Assembly: GCF_004359375.1 (NCBI RefSeq)
Contig: NZ_CP034726.1
Coordinates: 496,001-560,000, forward strand
Direction of reading: 5' to 3'
Source of the DNA: Acetilactobacillus jinshanensis
Lineage (GTDB): Bacteria > Bacillota > Bacilli > Lactobacillales > Lactobacillaceae
DNA length: 64,000 bases
Shown: positions 8,193 to 16,678 of the stretch, one piece after another
Layout of the letters: each line of letters begins with the position of its first letter
Numbering within the stretch: the first letter of the stretch is position 1
Translations under genes and position numbers: made by a program
The notes under the pieces: model-generated
Told to the model about the DNA's origin: nothing
Database searches by the model: none
What the model saw: only the letters and a program-made list of their open reading frames with translations

Positions 8193-8906
8193 TTACTGCA
8201 TTCTCGTTTTAACCCGCTTAAAGAAGTCCTTGAATAAGTTATTCTGAGCGAGTTTAGACTGCCAGAGGTTTTCAGGATGCCATTGAACACCCTGGATTGA
8301 AGCGTCATGATTTTCGATGCCTTCGATGATCTGATCACTGGCCCTGGCAACAACTTTTAAATTATGACCAAGCGTCTTAATTGCTTGGTGATGACGTGAG
8401 TTGACGATCTGTTTAGGACCTAAGACACGATAAAGGCGACTTTTTGGACTAATGGTCACCGAATGAAAACTGCCTTCATGATCGATTAACTGACGATCAG
8501 TAATTTGGGTATAGATGTTTTGGTATAATTTACCGCCTAAAGCGACATTAATCATTTGACTGCCCCGGCAAACACCCAGGATCGGTTTACGTTCATGGAT
8601 CGTCTCGTGAATGATTGCTAGTTCAAACTGGTCACGTTCTGGATACGTTAATTCCGGCATGATGGCTGGTTCGCCATAGGTACCGGGATCGATGTCGTCA
8701 CCGCCGCCTAAAATTAAACCGTTAAACTGGCTCACCATCTGCTTAATTAAGCGTTGGGATGGATTAATTACCGATGGCAATAATAATGGTGTGACATGAT
8801 TATAAATCAAAGCATCGGTTAACGGGTAAGCGCCATAATGCGGAATGCGAATATTAGTCTTCGATGTCGGGAATGAAGTCTCGTACATCGTAACGCCAAT
8901 TTTCAA
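8193..8906 (-). CDS. Class I glutamine amidotransferase-like gamma-glutamyl hydrolase (peptidase C26), copy 1
   Basis: A 237-residue PuuD-like hydrolase. The nucleophile Cys is in GVCRGSQMINVALGG (about 111-125), the substrate loop is GGGDDIDPGTYGE, and the His-Glu pair is in QGVQWHPE. The family cleaves gamma-glutamyl bonds of compounds such as gamma-glutamyl-GABA or gamma-glutamyl peptides. It starts with TTG 8904-8906 behind AAGGAGAG. A paralogue lies at 55809 under a Cys-rich leader; this copy has no such leader. Substrate not determinable here. Confidence 0.85.
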   Translation of the reverse strand: MKIGVTMYETSFPTSKTNIRIPHYGAYPLTDALIYNHVTPLLLPSVINPSQRLIKQMVSQFNGLILGGGDDIDPGTYGEPAIMPELTYPERDQFELAIIHETIHERKPILGVCRGSQMINVALGGKLYQNIYTQITDRQLIDHEGSFHSVTISPKSRLYRVLGPKQIVNSRHHQAIKTLGHNLKVVARASDQIIEGIENHDASIQGVQWHPENLWQSKLAQNNLFKDFFKRVKTRMQ

Positions 8907-8947
8907 TTAAGACTCTCCTTAATAATGTTCTTTCAGCTAAAATTAAA

Positions 8948-8973
8948 GAGAGAATATTCTATAACATTCCCTC
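8948..8973 (-). terminator. Probable terminator after the 9002 gene
   Basis: The minus-strand hairpin GAGGGAATGT...ATATTCTCTC is followed by TTTAATTTT. It separates the small membrane gene at 9002 from the C26 hydrolase. Confidence 0.55.
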
Positions 8974-9001
8974 CTTAATTAAATTATCGGTTAGTAATAT
9001 C

Positions 9002-9262
9002 TTAGCAAACTCCGGAACTGATTCCGATTACTAAGAAGCTAAGTACTAGTAATGCAACACCAGAAATGATAAATTTACCTTCTCCGGATTTGCTCCAACC
9101 CCATTGAACCTTTAAGGTTGAAATTAAGGTCATGACGAAACCAGCAGCGAAGATAAAGAAACCTAAAATAACGCTGACGCTGACTCCAGGAGTTAAACCT
9201 TCCATAAATGGAAGCCATTTACCAAATAAAGCTGGAACTTTAGCCACAGCTAACATGAACAT
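9002..9262 (-). CDS. Hypothetical two-TM membrane protein
   Basis: An 86-residue protein with two membrane segments (about 24-45 and 62-80) joined by a short loop (STLKVQWGWSKSGEGKF). ATG 9260-9262 (MFMLAVAKV) is chosen because the GGAGG site is 9 bases away. The size and topology recall holins and other small phage or competence membrane proteins, but nothing specific supports that. Confidence 0.5.
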   Translation of the reverse strand: MFMLAVAKVPALFGKWLPFMEGLTPGVSVSVILGFFIFAAGFVMTLISTLKVQWGWSKSGEGKFIISGVALLVLSFLVIGISSGVC

Positions 9263-9358
9263 ACTCAAGCGCCTCCTGCTTGCTTATTTCATTTACAATT
9301 ATAAGCCAAAATTATATAATTCACACCTGATTAATAAAATATTTAAAGGGGCCAAACT

Positions 9359-9751
9359 TTGTTAAAAATTCGAACTTATGGAAATAGTTTTTATCACAAC
9401 CGGGTTAACCTTCATGTCGCGGTGCCGAAACGATACGGTTTTCCTGATAACTGCCTGGTTTTAACACGAGTTACCAAGCCGACTTACGTCCTTTTTCACG
9501 ATAATGGCGAGATCTTTAAATCGATCAGTCAGACCCGAAGCCGGATTAATCCACCCGTTTATCGGCATGGCTTAAATAAATACGCCATTACTCAGCATAA
9601 TAATCTCCAAATCCTTAGCGGAACTGACTTAGCTAACTTAATATTCACTAAGCATCCCACTAAAAAGGAACTCAATTCAGCAGTTATGGATTACATTCAT
9701 TTCATTAGAAAGCTGTGTGACACCGGAATGACCTTTAAGTACGTTTACTGA
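9359..9751 (+). CDS. Hypothetical 130-aa protein
   Basis: It starts at TTG 9359 with AAAGGGG upstream. The opening LKIRTYGNSF and the following VPKRYGFPDN faintly recall AbrB-like swapped-hairpin domains (I-R-x-Y-G-N-S ... P), but the rest does not match. No membrane segment. Convergent with the HTH gene at 9754, leaving only two bases between the stops. Confidence 0.5.
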   Translation: MLKIRTYGNSFYHNRVNLHVAVPKRYGFPDNCLVLTRVTKPTYVLFHDNGEIFKSISQTRSRINPPVYRHGLNKYAITQHNNLQILSGTDLANLIFTKHPTKKELNSAVMDYIHFIRKLCDTGMTFKYVY

Positions 9752-9753
9752 GT

Positions 9754-10050
9754 TTACTTTAAAATCTTTAATAGGTCGTCGACGTTCATCTTTAAGACCT
9801 TAGCGTACTTTTTAATGGAATACATGGTATCGTTTGGCGTCGTTCCTGTCGTTTCCCAACGGTGAATTACACCCTGGGTGACGCCGCATTCCTTAGCGGC
9901 TTCATATAATGTCCACATGTTGGCCATTCGACGGTCAGCTAATTTAGAACGAGCGCCCTGGGCATGTTTAGCTTGATGCTTAGCGTGTTTGACGGATTTG
10001 TTCTTCATGTTGTTGACGGTGTTTTTATTAAGTAAATCACTAAATTTCAT
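9754..10050 (-). CDS. Small helix-turn-helix protein next to integrase
   Basis: A 98-residue protein. Residues 1-45 are a very basic tail (KNKSVKHAKHQAKHAQGARSK), then residues 46-98 form an XRE-like HTH (MWTLYEAAKECGVTQGVIHRWETTGTTP) ending in NVDDLLKILK. It follows the integrase start-to-end on the same strand with a 17-base gap. Position and size fit an excisionase or accessory regulator for the integrase; this is inferred from context. Confidence 0.65.
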   Translation of the reverse strand: MKFSDLLNKNTVNNMKNKSVKHAKHQAKHAQGARSKLADRRMANMWTLYEAAKECGVTQGVIHRWETTGTTPNDTMYSIKKYAKVLKMNVDDLLKILK

Positions 10051-10067
10051 GATATAAGCTCCTTTGC

Positions 10068-11237
10068 TTACTTCTTATTATGATAAATTTGTTCAATTTT
10101 ACTACCGAGATTCTTATTACTAGCTGGATTACGCTGAGTGTAAATTGCCAACGTAATCTGCGGGTTGGCATGGCCTAACGCATGTGACACCTCGGTTAAT
10201 GGCATCCCGTTATTCAATAGATAACTGGCGAACATATGTCTAAACGTATGGGCCGTAAAATGACCGCTTAAGTAACCAAGCCCAGCTTGCTTTAAAATCT
10301 TTGATAAATTTCTGGAAATGGTGGTATTCGACATGGGAACACCCTTATGCGTCGTGAAAACAAACGTCTTTTCGTTCCATGGCTGTTCCAGGTGCTTAAA
10401 AAGTTTAACTTGCCAAGTCTGGTATTTGATTAATAATTGAGCTAATTGCTTTGAGATTCCGATACTTCTACGGCTGTGCGGTGTCTTTGGTGTCCGTAAA
10501 CCGTTGTTGTCACGGGTATGATTAATATGAATCCGTAATTTAGTTAGGATAATATCCTGCCACGTTAGACCTAAGAGTTCACCCTCACGCATCCCGGTGT
10601 CTTCCAGAACATGAAAAATCGTCTGGTACAGAATTGGTTCATGTTTTAGTTGACGATTAAACTTAGCCAGTTCATCAGCCGTCATCAACCGCTTTTTTAG
10701 CTTACCAGTGATAGTGGGAATCTTGGTTCCGCTCAGTTTATTCCGGCTGACGATGTCGTTATCGACCGCTGAATTCATTAACGTAATCATGCGGTGATGA
10801 ACGTTAACGATACTGCTGTGCTTCAACCCCTTATCGATTAGCTTATTGATGCATAACCGTTGGTAAATATTTTTGTTGATCTGCTGGACTTTCACGTTGC
10901 CAATGGTCGGGATAATGAAATTACGAAACGTATATAGATACGTGTGGTAAGTTGATACCTTCCACCGGGAACGGTTAGCTTCAATAAAGCTATGAACCCA
11001 TTCGCTGATTGTTAGATTAATAAACTTCAGCGAATTAGCGTTACCTTTCATGACTTGACGACGAACTTGGTCTAACTCCAGGTTAGCTTCCTGAACCGAA
11101 CCAAAATTACGCCGTGAGATCTCGTGGCGTTTATGACTACTATCAATGTAAGTATAGCGAAATCCAAAGCGTTTATGCCCGTTCTTATGGACATAAAAGA
11201 TGTGCGGATAGCTTTTTAAATGATACGTTTTTGCCAT
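10068..11237 (-). CDS. Phage-type tyrosine recombinase/integrase
   Basis: A 389-residue integrase. An N-terminal arm-type DNA-binding region is followed by a SAM-like core-binding domain (about 65-150) and a C-terminal catalytic domain. Catalytic residues are visible: Arg in DTGMREGELLGL, the HxxR box in HTFRHMFASYLL, the second His in HALGHANPQIT and the Tyr nucleophile in LAIYTQR. It appears complete. No phage structural, packaging or lysis genes follow, so it may belong to a small integrated element or a remnant. I found no convincing att repeats. Confidence 0.9.
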   Translation of the reverse strand: MAKTYHLKSYPHIFYVHKNGHKRFGFRYTYIDSSHKRHEISRRNFGSVQEANLELDQVRRQVMKGNANSLKFINLTISEWVHSFIEANRSRWKVSTYHTYLYTFRNFIIPTIGNVKVQQINKNIYQRLCINKLIDKGLKHSSIVNVHHRMITLMNSAVDNDIVSRNKLSGTKIPTITGKLKKRLMTADELAKFNRQLKHEPILYQTIFHVLEDTGMREGELLGLTWQDIILTKLRIHINHTRDNNGLRTPKTPHSRRSIGISKQLAQLLIKYQTWQVKLFKHLEQPWNEKTFVFTTHKGVPMSNTTISRNLSKILKQAGLGYLSGHFTAHTFRHMFASYLLNNGMPLTEVSHALGHANPQITLAIYTQRNPASNKNLGSKIEQIYHNKK

Positions 11238-11364
11238 GCGAAAACCTTCAAAACCAAAATTAATCTATTTTCATTTTATCATAACGACGAAACCAATTTT
11301 TAAATGACGGAATTATCTTATAAAATGTAGCTGAATAACCTTTTTACATCAGAAAGTGACATTT

Positions 11365-11870
11365 ATGAAATTAAACGAATTATTAACCCAAGACATAACT
11401 AAGTTGAAGCCCAAAGCATTGATCATCGTGAAACACGCTGCTCAATACCGGAATTAATTAATCTTGGAATCATTTTACTGGGTTACTATGCAAATTCAGC
11501 TAAAGTTGAAAAACTGAGTCAGTTGGGTGACTGCCTGTCAGTAGCCCATTACTTGCAGGCACCCCGTGCTTTAAAATACGGTCGTGATTTCGAGAATAAT
11601 CCTAAATTTCAGAAACTACCGACTAAACCGAAGAAACACTTAACTGGTGAAATCCAGGACTGCACGATCTCGTTTTCAAGGGATCTAAGTAAACAACGAT
11701 TATCCATAGCGTTTACAGATTTGAAGTCATTTCTTAATCAGTACCCGATTCCGTATGTATATTTGTATCAGAACCAGAAGTGGCAATTATTGCGTCAAAA
11801 CGGCCGTGATTTATCAACTCCAGCTGATTTGAGAAACGTCATCGCTAAATTATTAAGCAAGAAGGCTTAA
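11365..11870 (+). pseudogene. Frameshifted hypothetical gene
   Basis: ATG 11365 opens a frame (MKLNELLTQDITKLKPKALI) that ends at TAA near 11457. A second frame takes over at about 11445 and continues to 11870, and the two halves read as one sensible protein (VKHAAQYR, then ELINLGIILLGYYANSAKVEKL). Restoring one G in CCGGAATT would rejoin them. The downstream half could still start at TTG 11523. The function is unknown. It lies just upstream of the zinc-ribbon gene, with which it may form an operon. Confidence 0.6.
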
Positions 11871-11873
11871 TCG

Positions 11874-12155
11874 ATGAAATTAAATCCGAACTTAAAAAAC
11901 GTCACGAACGTTAAGAAATTAACGTTGGGTAAAGTCTGCCCCAGCTGTCATTACATCGTACCTGTTCACGAAAGGTATTGTTATCACTGCGGATTGAACT
12001 TTATGAAGCACGCTCGTTGCGCCGTGGTGGATGCTGGTAAGCACAGCTTTCCGACCATGAGGGATACCCAGACGTGCCCAAAATGTCATCATAAAATTAG
12101 TGGCACCAACCGGTATTGTAACTACTGCGGGTATGACATGCTGAAAAATCAATAA
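11874..12155 (+). CDS. Double zinc-ribbon protein
   Basis: A 93-residue protein with two zinc-ribbon modules: CPSCHYIVPVHERYCYHCG at about 20-38 and CPKCHHKISGTNRYCNYCG at about 66-84. Each provides four Cys ligands and ends in CG before a hydrophobic residue. No enzymatic domain. It starts 4 bases after the preceding frame and 17 bases before the transporter at 12173. The role is unknown; such modules often serve as nucleic-acid or protein binding tags. Confidence 0.7.
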   Translation: MKLNPNLKNVTNVKKLTLGKVCPSCHYIVPVHERYCYHCGLNFMKHARCAVVDAGKHSFPTMRDTQTCPKCHHKISGTNRYCNYCGYDMLKNQ

Positions 12156-12172
12156 GTAAAGGAAGCTCGATC

Positions 12173-13084
12173 ATGATATTTTTGATTGGAATCGGTGCGG
12201 GCTTACTATTACCGATTCAGACATCGATCAATTCAAAGTTGCGGTTTAAAGTGGGTTCGCCCTATTTAGCATCTACGGCATCGATGGTGACTGGGATGCT
12301 ATTTTTAATGGTCATCGCTTGCCTGTTTGGTCAGGAATTATTACCATCGTTATCTGTTTTTGATGATGATCACTGGTGGTTAGGCCTTGGTGGTTTAATG
12401 GGTGCCATTGCCTTTACGATTAACGTTTTATTGTTGCCGCACTTAGGTGCTGTCCAAACGATCATTATGCCGCTAATCGGCCAGATCATCATGAGCATGA
12501 GTATTGATAACTTCGGTTGGTTTAATCTACCGGTCAACCATTTTAACATCGTTCGTTTATTCGGAGTTCTGTTATTGCTAAGTGGAGTCTTAGCCGTAAT
12601 TTACCAGAAAAGTGAAGATAAAATTCGGAAAGGTAACCCAATTCCGTGGCAATTACTAGGAATTATTGCTGGTTTTGCGTTAGCTATTCAGACGTCATCA
12701 AACGGCGCCTTAGGTCGGACGATTCACGCACCGATTAGTGCCGGAGTCTATTCATTCACCAGTGGATCCATTATTTTAGTTTTGGCCGTGGGTATCTTTG
12801 AACATGACTTTGGTCATTATCTAAGAGCTGTTGGCTACGGCACTCGCTGGTGGATCTGGATTGGCGGTCCGCTTGGTGCTACCTACGCTTTCTGTAACCT
12901 TAGCTTGGCACCGATTATTGGTGCTGGAACCACGATCGTCTTAACGATTTTAGGTAATGTTGCCGGTAGCGTCGTAATCGATAAGTTCGGCCTGATTGGG
13001 ACGCCAAAACGAGAAATCGGCTGGCGTCAGTATCTAGGCCTCGTGATTATGATATGCGGAGTAATATTGATTAAATTATTTTAA
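12173..13084 (+). CDS. YdcZ-type DMT-family transporter
   Basis: A 303-residue membrane protein with about ten hydrophobic segments in two homologous halves. Each half has the pattern GxxLPIQTSINSKL (N-half, near 10) or ALAIQTSSNGALG (C-half, near 167), as expected for the duplicated DUF606/YdcZ group of drug/metabolite transporters. The ribosome site is AAAGGAAG. Substrate unknown. A strong terminator follows. Confidence 0.8.
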   Translation: MIFLIGIGAGLLLPIQTSINSKLRFKVGSPYLASTASMVTGMLFLMVIACLFGQELLPSLSVFDDDHWWLGLGGLMGAIAFTINVLLLPHLGAVQTIIMPLIGQIIMSMSIDNFGWFNLPVNHFNIVRLFGVLLLLSGVLAVIYQKSEDKIRKGNPIPWQLLGIIAGFALAIQTSSNGALGRTIHAPISAGVYSFTSGSIILVLAVGIFEHDFGHYLRAVGYGTRWWIWIGGPLGATYAFCNLSLAPIIGAGTTIVLTILGNVAGSVVIDKFGLIGTPKREIGWRQYLGLVIMICGVILIKLF

Positions 13085-13102
13085 AATTGATCTGAGTAAA
13101 AT

Positions 13103-13140
13103 AAAGGCTCTTCACACATAATATCTGTGAAGAGCCTTTT
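13103..13140. terminator. Bidirectional terminator
   Basis: AAAGGCTCTTCACA pairs with TGTGAAGAGCCTTTT. It lies between the convergent transporter genes at 12173 and 13163. Confidence 0.9.
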
Positions 13141-13162
13141 AGTTTATTCAGATTTATTAACG

Positions 13163-14656
13163 TTAATCTTCAACACGATGCTTCTTGAGATCATAATCAT
13201 AGAAGATCCAAGCACACCCACCGAATAATACGGGTCCGATGAATGTCCAGAAGTCATCAATATAGTCGTGTGTCAATAATGGCTGGATAAAGTTAAAGAC
13301 AATTCCAAAGATTAAGACAATCAAGACCATAACGGTTGATGACCAAATGACCCTCTTACTGTGATAAATTTCAAATGGTCGGTTCATGTTAATAATCTTC
13401 TTAAAGAATGGGAATGCAAAAACAATTAATACGTATTGCAACGTCGTGGATACATTATTCATATCTGTCAAAATCTGATAGAACATCTTAGCGCTTGAGC
13501 CACCAAATGAAGTGAAGAATAGTACAACACTCATTAAAGCCGTCTGAATCCACATAACATGGTTTGGCATCCCATGCTTATTAAGATGCAATGCCCACTT
13601 AGGCCATAATTTAGTTGATGACCCAAACATAAATGATTTGATTGGTGAATAAAGTAGAACGAAGAAACCACCAATTCCACCAGCTAAGGTAGCAAAAGCT
13701 TCAAAACGAACTAAGAAATGACCAAAGGCTAATGTGGTTCCAGGAGCCCAGTTTAAACTACGACCTAAAGCGAAGCCAACGTTGGCCATTAAAACATACA
13801 TAACGTTACCTAAAGTAACTGACTTGCGACCCATAATGTGAGCCCAATTGATACTTACACCACAGAGAAGAATAGATGCTGTATATAGAACAACCATGAT
13901 GACCATGGAGATCATAACTGCACGCGGGAAAGTCTTCTTAGGGTTCTTTAAATGATTAATAACACCGCATAATGATTCAATTCCAGCGTAAGCAAAGATC
14001 GCGTATACAACGAACGAAATCATTGAAGCGGTGTGTCTAAACTGTGGATTCGGTGGAACGATAAAACTCTTGAAACCCGTGATTGGTTGAGCTAAATGGC
14101 CATGGTTAGTAAAAATCAAAATGATTGATAAAGTACAAAAGATTACCACTAATAAAGTTGCCATAAAGCCACCGATGGAAGCAATCCATGTAATTGACTT
14201 TAAACCTTTAATTGCTAACCATGTAGCAAAGATTAGAAAAATAATGGATAAGATACCTAAAGTTTCGGTGCTATCTAGTCCCAAAATACTCCATTGTTGA
14301 GTGGTATCTTTCCCAAAGATCATAGCAGACCAGGAAATCCAGCTATTGGGAATCCAGAAAATATTGGTAATGATCCAAGCTAATAGCCAAATAAACGTTC
14401 CAATAAATGCCCAACGTTCACCGATTGACACTTTAATCCAAGAATAGATTCCACCACTTTTATCACTTAAAGCAGAACCATATTCAGCAAACATAAATGA
14501 TGTTGGGATGAAGAAACAGAACGCACCAACTAAATACCAAATAATACTAGCGTAGCCCATTTGTTCATATGCCGTAGCGGTATTAACAAAGCCAAATGCG
14601 GTAGCAAGAATCATTAGAACTAAGCTAGTCAAAGAAATGTTGCCATCTTTTGACAT
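13163..14656 (-). CDS. APC-family amino acid transporter under a lysine riboswitch
   Basis: A 497-residue permease with twelve or more membrane segments. It resembles the YjeM/GadC-like branch (LTSLVLMILATAFGFVNT near the N-terminus, then AYAGIESLCGVINHLKNPKKTFPRA). It starts at ATG 14654-14656 with GGAGG upstream. The leader is an L-box, so lysine is the most likely substrate, as for other L-box-controlled APC permeases such as the YvsH group; substrate by regulation is inference. Monocistronic, with the bidirectional terminator at 13103. Confidence 0.88.
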   Translation of the reverse strand: MSKDGNISLTSLVLMILATAFGFVNTATAYEQMGYASIIWYLVGAFCFFIPTSFMFAEYGSALSDKSGGIYSWIKVSIGERWAFIGTFIWLLAWIITNIFWIPNSWISWSAMIFGKDTTQQWSILGLDSTETLGILSIIFLIFATWLAIKGLKSITWIASIGGFMATLLVVIFCTLSIILIFTNHGHLAQPITGFKSFIVPPNPQFRHTASMISFVVYAIFAYAGIESLCGVINHLKNPKKTFPRAVMISMVIMVVLYTASILLCGVSINWAHIMGRKSVTLGNVMYVLMANVGFALGRSLNWAPGTTLAFGHFLVRFEAFATLAGGIGGFFVLLYSPIKSFMFGSSTKLWPKWALHLNKHGMPNHVMWIQTALMSVVLFFTSFGGSSAKMFYQILTDMNNVSTTLQYVLIVFAFPFFKKIINMNRPFEIYHSKRVIWSSTVMVLIVLIFGIVFNFIQPLLTHDYIDDFWTFIGPVLFGGCAWIFYDYDLKKHRVED

Positions 14657-14733
14657 AATAAAATGAAGCCTCCAACTTTTATTAATTCAAAGAGGTTAGA
14701 GACACAAATCATTTATTTGTTGAATTATATACT

Positions 14734-14972
14734 AAAAAGCCATCATTTTAAGATAGCTTAAAACGATGGCATCAATTTTACCTACTTAACATATAGTCCA
14801 ACGTTCAAAGCTCTCCGCAGTTTATCTACGACAGTTCGCGATCTATTGAATCACGCCCCAGATCACCAGTAACCACTTTTACTAGCACCTCGGCAACTTT
14901 CCCTTTCAGCTAACTTCTTCACTAAAGTAGTAGTTCAATTAACCTACTCTTGTCAGTTGCAACCTCTTTGAT
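14734..14972 (-). promoter_or_regulatory. Lysine riboswitch (L-box) with terminator
   Basis: On the minus strand the leader carries L-box signatures in order: AGAGGTTGCAACTG, AAGAGTAGG, GCTGAAAGGGAAAGTTGCCG, GGTTACTGGTGATCTGG and ACTGCGGAGAGCTTT. An expression platform follows with the hairpin GCCATCGTTTTAAG...CTTAAAATGATGGCTTTTT (14734-14772). This should shut off the permease gene when lysine is plentiful. The recognition rests on sequence pattern; a covariance search was not run. Confidence 0.88.
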
Positions 14973-15106
14973 TTTTATATTAAATATATTATAACTTTAT
15001 GGTATTTTTGTCAAACCAATTTATTGATATTGACTATCAATGTTTAACTTTATATAGTTAAATTATACGTAAATTTAACTAATGTTCGTTTAAAGGAGCA
15101 ATTACT

Positions 15107-15580
15107 ATGAGTAAATTAAGTCCTGATACAAAAAAATATTTGTCATATGCTAAAAAATGGGTTGGCAACATCCCTTATAGCATGGCTGGACACGCTGATT
15201 GTTATCATAAATTGAAGGCTGGAAAGAAACCAGCATCAGGTGACTGCAGTGCCTTCGTATTAGGTGTCTTAGCACATGATGGTTATAAAGTTCATCAAGC
15301 CAGTACACCCACTATGGATGCTGAACCAGGTTTAAAGCGAATTAAACCCGATGAAGCAACGGTTGGTGATGTCGTTATCGTTAATAAGGGTGATGGATAT
15401 AATTCGAATGGTCACACCGCCTTTTTATTACAGCCTTGGAAAAAGTACGGGAAACATACTAAGGTTCTTCAGGAAAGTGTTTATCATGATCTTAAGAACG
15501 TTAACGTCAAAGAATTTGGGCCTAGCTTTGCTGATTTAGCTGGCGGTAAAACTCGGTTCTATCACCCAACTAAGCCTTAA
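15107..15580 (+). CDS. NlpC/P60-like cysteine hydrolase without signal peptide
   Basis: A 157-residue papain-fold domain. A Cys sits in SGDCSAFVLGVLAHDGY (about 43-60), a His in NGHTAFLLQP (about 102) and a further polar residue follows. This is the NlpC/P60 order, and those enzymes cleave peptidoglycan stem peptides. There is no signal peptide, transmembrane segment or cell-wall binding repeat. A TTGACT promoter with a TATATA box lies upstream. It heads a two-gene unit with the C39-like gene at 15615. Export by another route, lysis-dependent release or an intracellular role are all possible. Confidence 0.7.
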   Translation: MSKLSPDTKKYLSYAKKWVGNIPYSMAGHADCYHKLKAGKKPASGDCSAFVLGVLAHDGYKVHQASTPTMDAEPGLKRIKPDEATVGDVVIVNKGDGYNSNGHTAFLLQPWKKYGKHTKVLQESVYHDLKNVNVKEFGPSFADLAGGKTRFYHPTKP

Positions 15581-15614
15581 TTAATTTATAAAAATATAAT
15601 AAAGGTGTGAAATA

Positions 15615-16355
15615 ATGACTATTAATTCAAAGCTAACTGATTTTTATACGGTAATTGCTAATTCGGGTAAGCATGTCGGTACACCCATTTATGCAACCTA
15701 TCCAAAACAGAGTGCTTCAGGTAAAGTAATTGCCACTCAACACCAATATCGTAATCAAATCGTCCATGTTACTAAGATGGTTAAATCTACTCATCAAACT
15801 TGGGCTAAAATTGATGGTAAGATTTCTGGCTGGATTAATTATGATGGTCTTGATCACGATGTTCGCTGGTTTAAAGGTGTCCCACTAATTTGCCAACGCC
15901 CGGAATTACCCACGGGATGTGAATTAGTTGCCGCCACCATGATGCTTCAATATGCAACTGGTAAAAAATTAGATAAGATGAAATTAGTTCGTGAAATGCC
16001 AAGGAGTACTAACCCTAATAGAGGTTTTGTCGGTAGCCCTTATAAGACCAGTGGTTGGTGTGTATATCCTGGTGGCTTGATGAGCGTTGTAAATCAATAT
16101 ACCCATGATAAAGCATGGAACATGACGGGATGCACAATTACTGATATTAAAAAGCAAATTGATCGTAATCATCCCGTTGTCATCTGGATGACTGACATCG
16201 ATGGCTTTCCAACGCACGCCTTAACGGTTTATGGATACGATAAACATCACCTGTTTTTAAATGACCCGTGGGCAAACGCCCGAATTAAACGTTCATTATC
16301 GTTTATTCGTAAACGTCGAAGTAAAGATGGCATGCGAACGATTAGTTATCATTAA
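15615..16355 (+). CDS. C39-like papain-fold peptidase with N-terminal SH3/GW-like domain
   Basis: A 246-residue protein. Residues 1-80 resemble a GW or SH3-type module (FYTVIANSGKHVGTPIYATY through KIDGKISGWINYDGL). Residues 88-235 form a peptidase_C39_2 domain with the Cys in LPTGCELVAATMMLQY, the His in THALTVYGYDKHHLFLNDPW and the Asp in NDPW. No signal peptide is visible, although GW modules normally work at the cell surface. It lies 34 bases after the NlpC/P60-like gene with a good ribosome site, so the two probably act together. Confidence 0.75.
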   Translation: MTINSKLTDFYTVIANSGKHVGTPIYATYPKQSASGKVIATQHQYRNQIVHVTKMVKSTHQTWAKIDGKISGWINYDGLDHDVRWFKGVPLICQRPELPTGCELVAATMMLQYATGKKLDKMKLVREMPRSTNPNRGFVGSPYKTSGWCVYPGGLMSVVNQYTHDKAWNMTGCTITDIKKQIDRNHPVVIWMTDIDGFPTHALTVYGYDKHHLFLNDPWANARIKRSLSFIRKRRSKDGMRTISYH

Positions 16356-16606
16356 CGAGATCCTAAACTATAGAAAGTTAGACCATGATTGGTTTGGACT
16401 TCGAGGTACTTGTGTTTAACGAGATAATGAATGGCGTTATTAAATTGATTTGCTTTTATATGGCCAAGACGATTTAATAGCGTTTTTTGATCTAAGTAAT
16501 TGATACATGAATTATCTGAGCCATCGTGCATGATTTCATTAATTCGGTTTGCAATGGGATGAGCTTGTAAGTCACGGTTGTGATTAGTTAAATTAACGTA
16601 TTCCAT
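16352..16606 (-). CDS. Small hypothetical protein, winged-helix-like
   Basis: An 84-residue protein whose middle (DQKTLLNRLGHIKANQFNNAIHYLVKHKYLEVQ) has the helix-turn-helix-wing rhythm of small winged-helix proteins. Its stop overlaps the end of the convergent C39-like gene by four bases. No other feature. Confidence 0.5.
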   Translation of the reverse strand: MEYVNLTNHNRDLQAHPIANRINEIMHDGSDNSCINYLDQKTLLNRLGHIKANQFNNAIHYLVKHKYLEVQTNHGLTFYSLGSR

Positions 16607-16632
16607 ATTAGTAACCTTCTTTACATAAAAAA

Positions 16633-16664
16633 TAAAGGACTTAATTTATAAATTAAGTCCTTTA
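16633..16664. terminator. Bidirectional terminator
   Basis: TAAAGGACTTAATTT and AAATTAAGTCCTTTA form a perfect hairpin with T-rich flanks. It serves the mgtC-like gene transcribed toward it. Confidence 0.85.
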
Positions 16665-16678
16665 TTTTTATCTTTAAG

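Noticed and set aside
3600-11900. Prophage hypothesis for the accessory region
   Set aside because: An integrase and small HTH gene are present, but no terminase, capsid, tail, replication or lysis genes.
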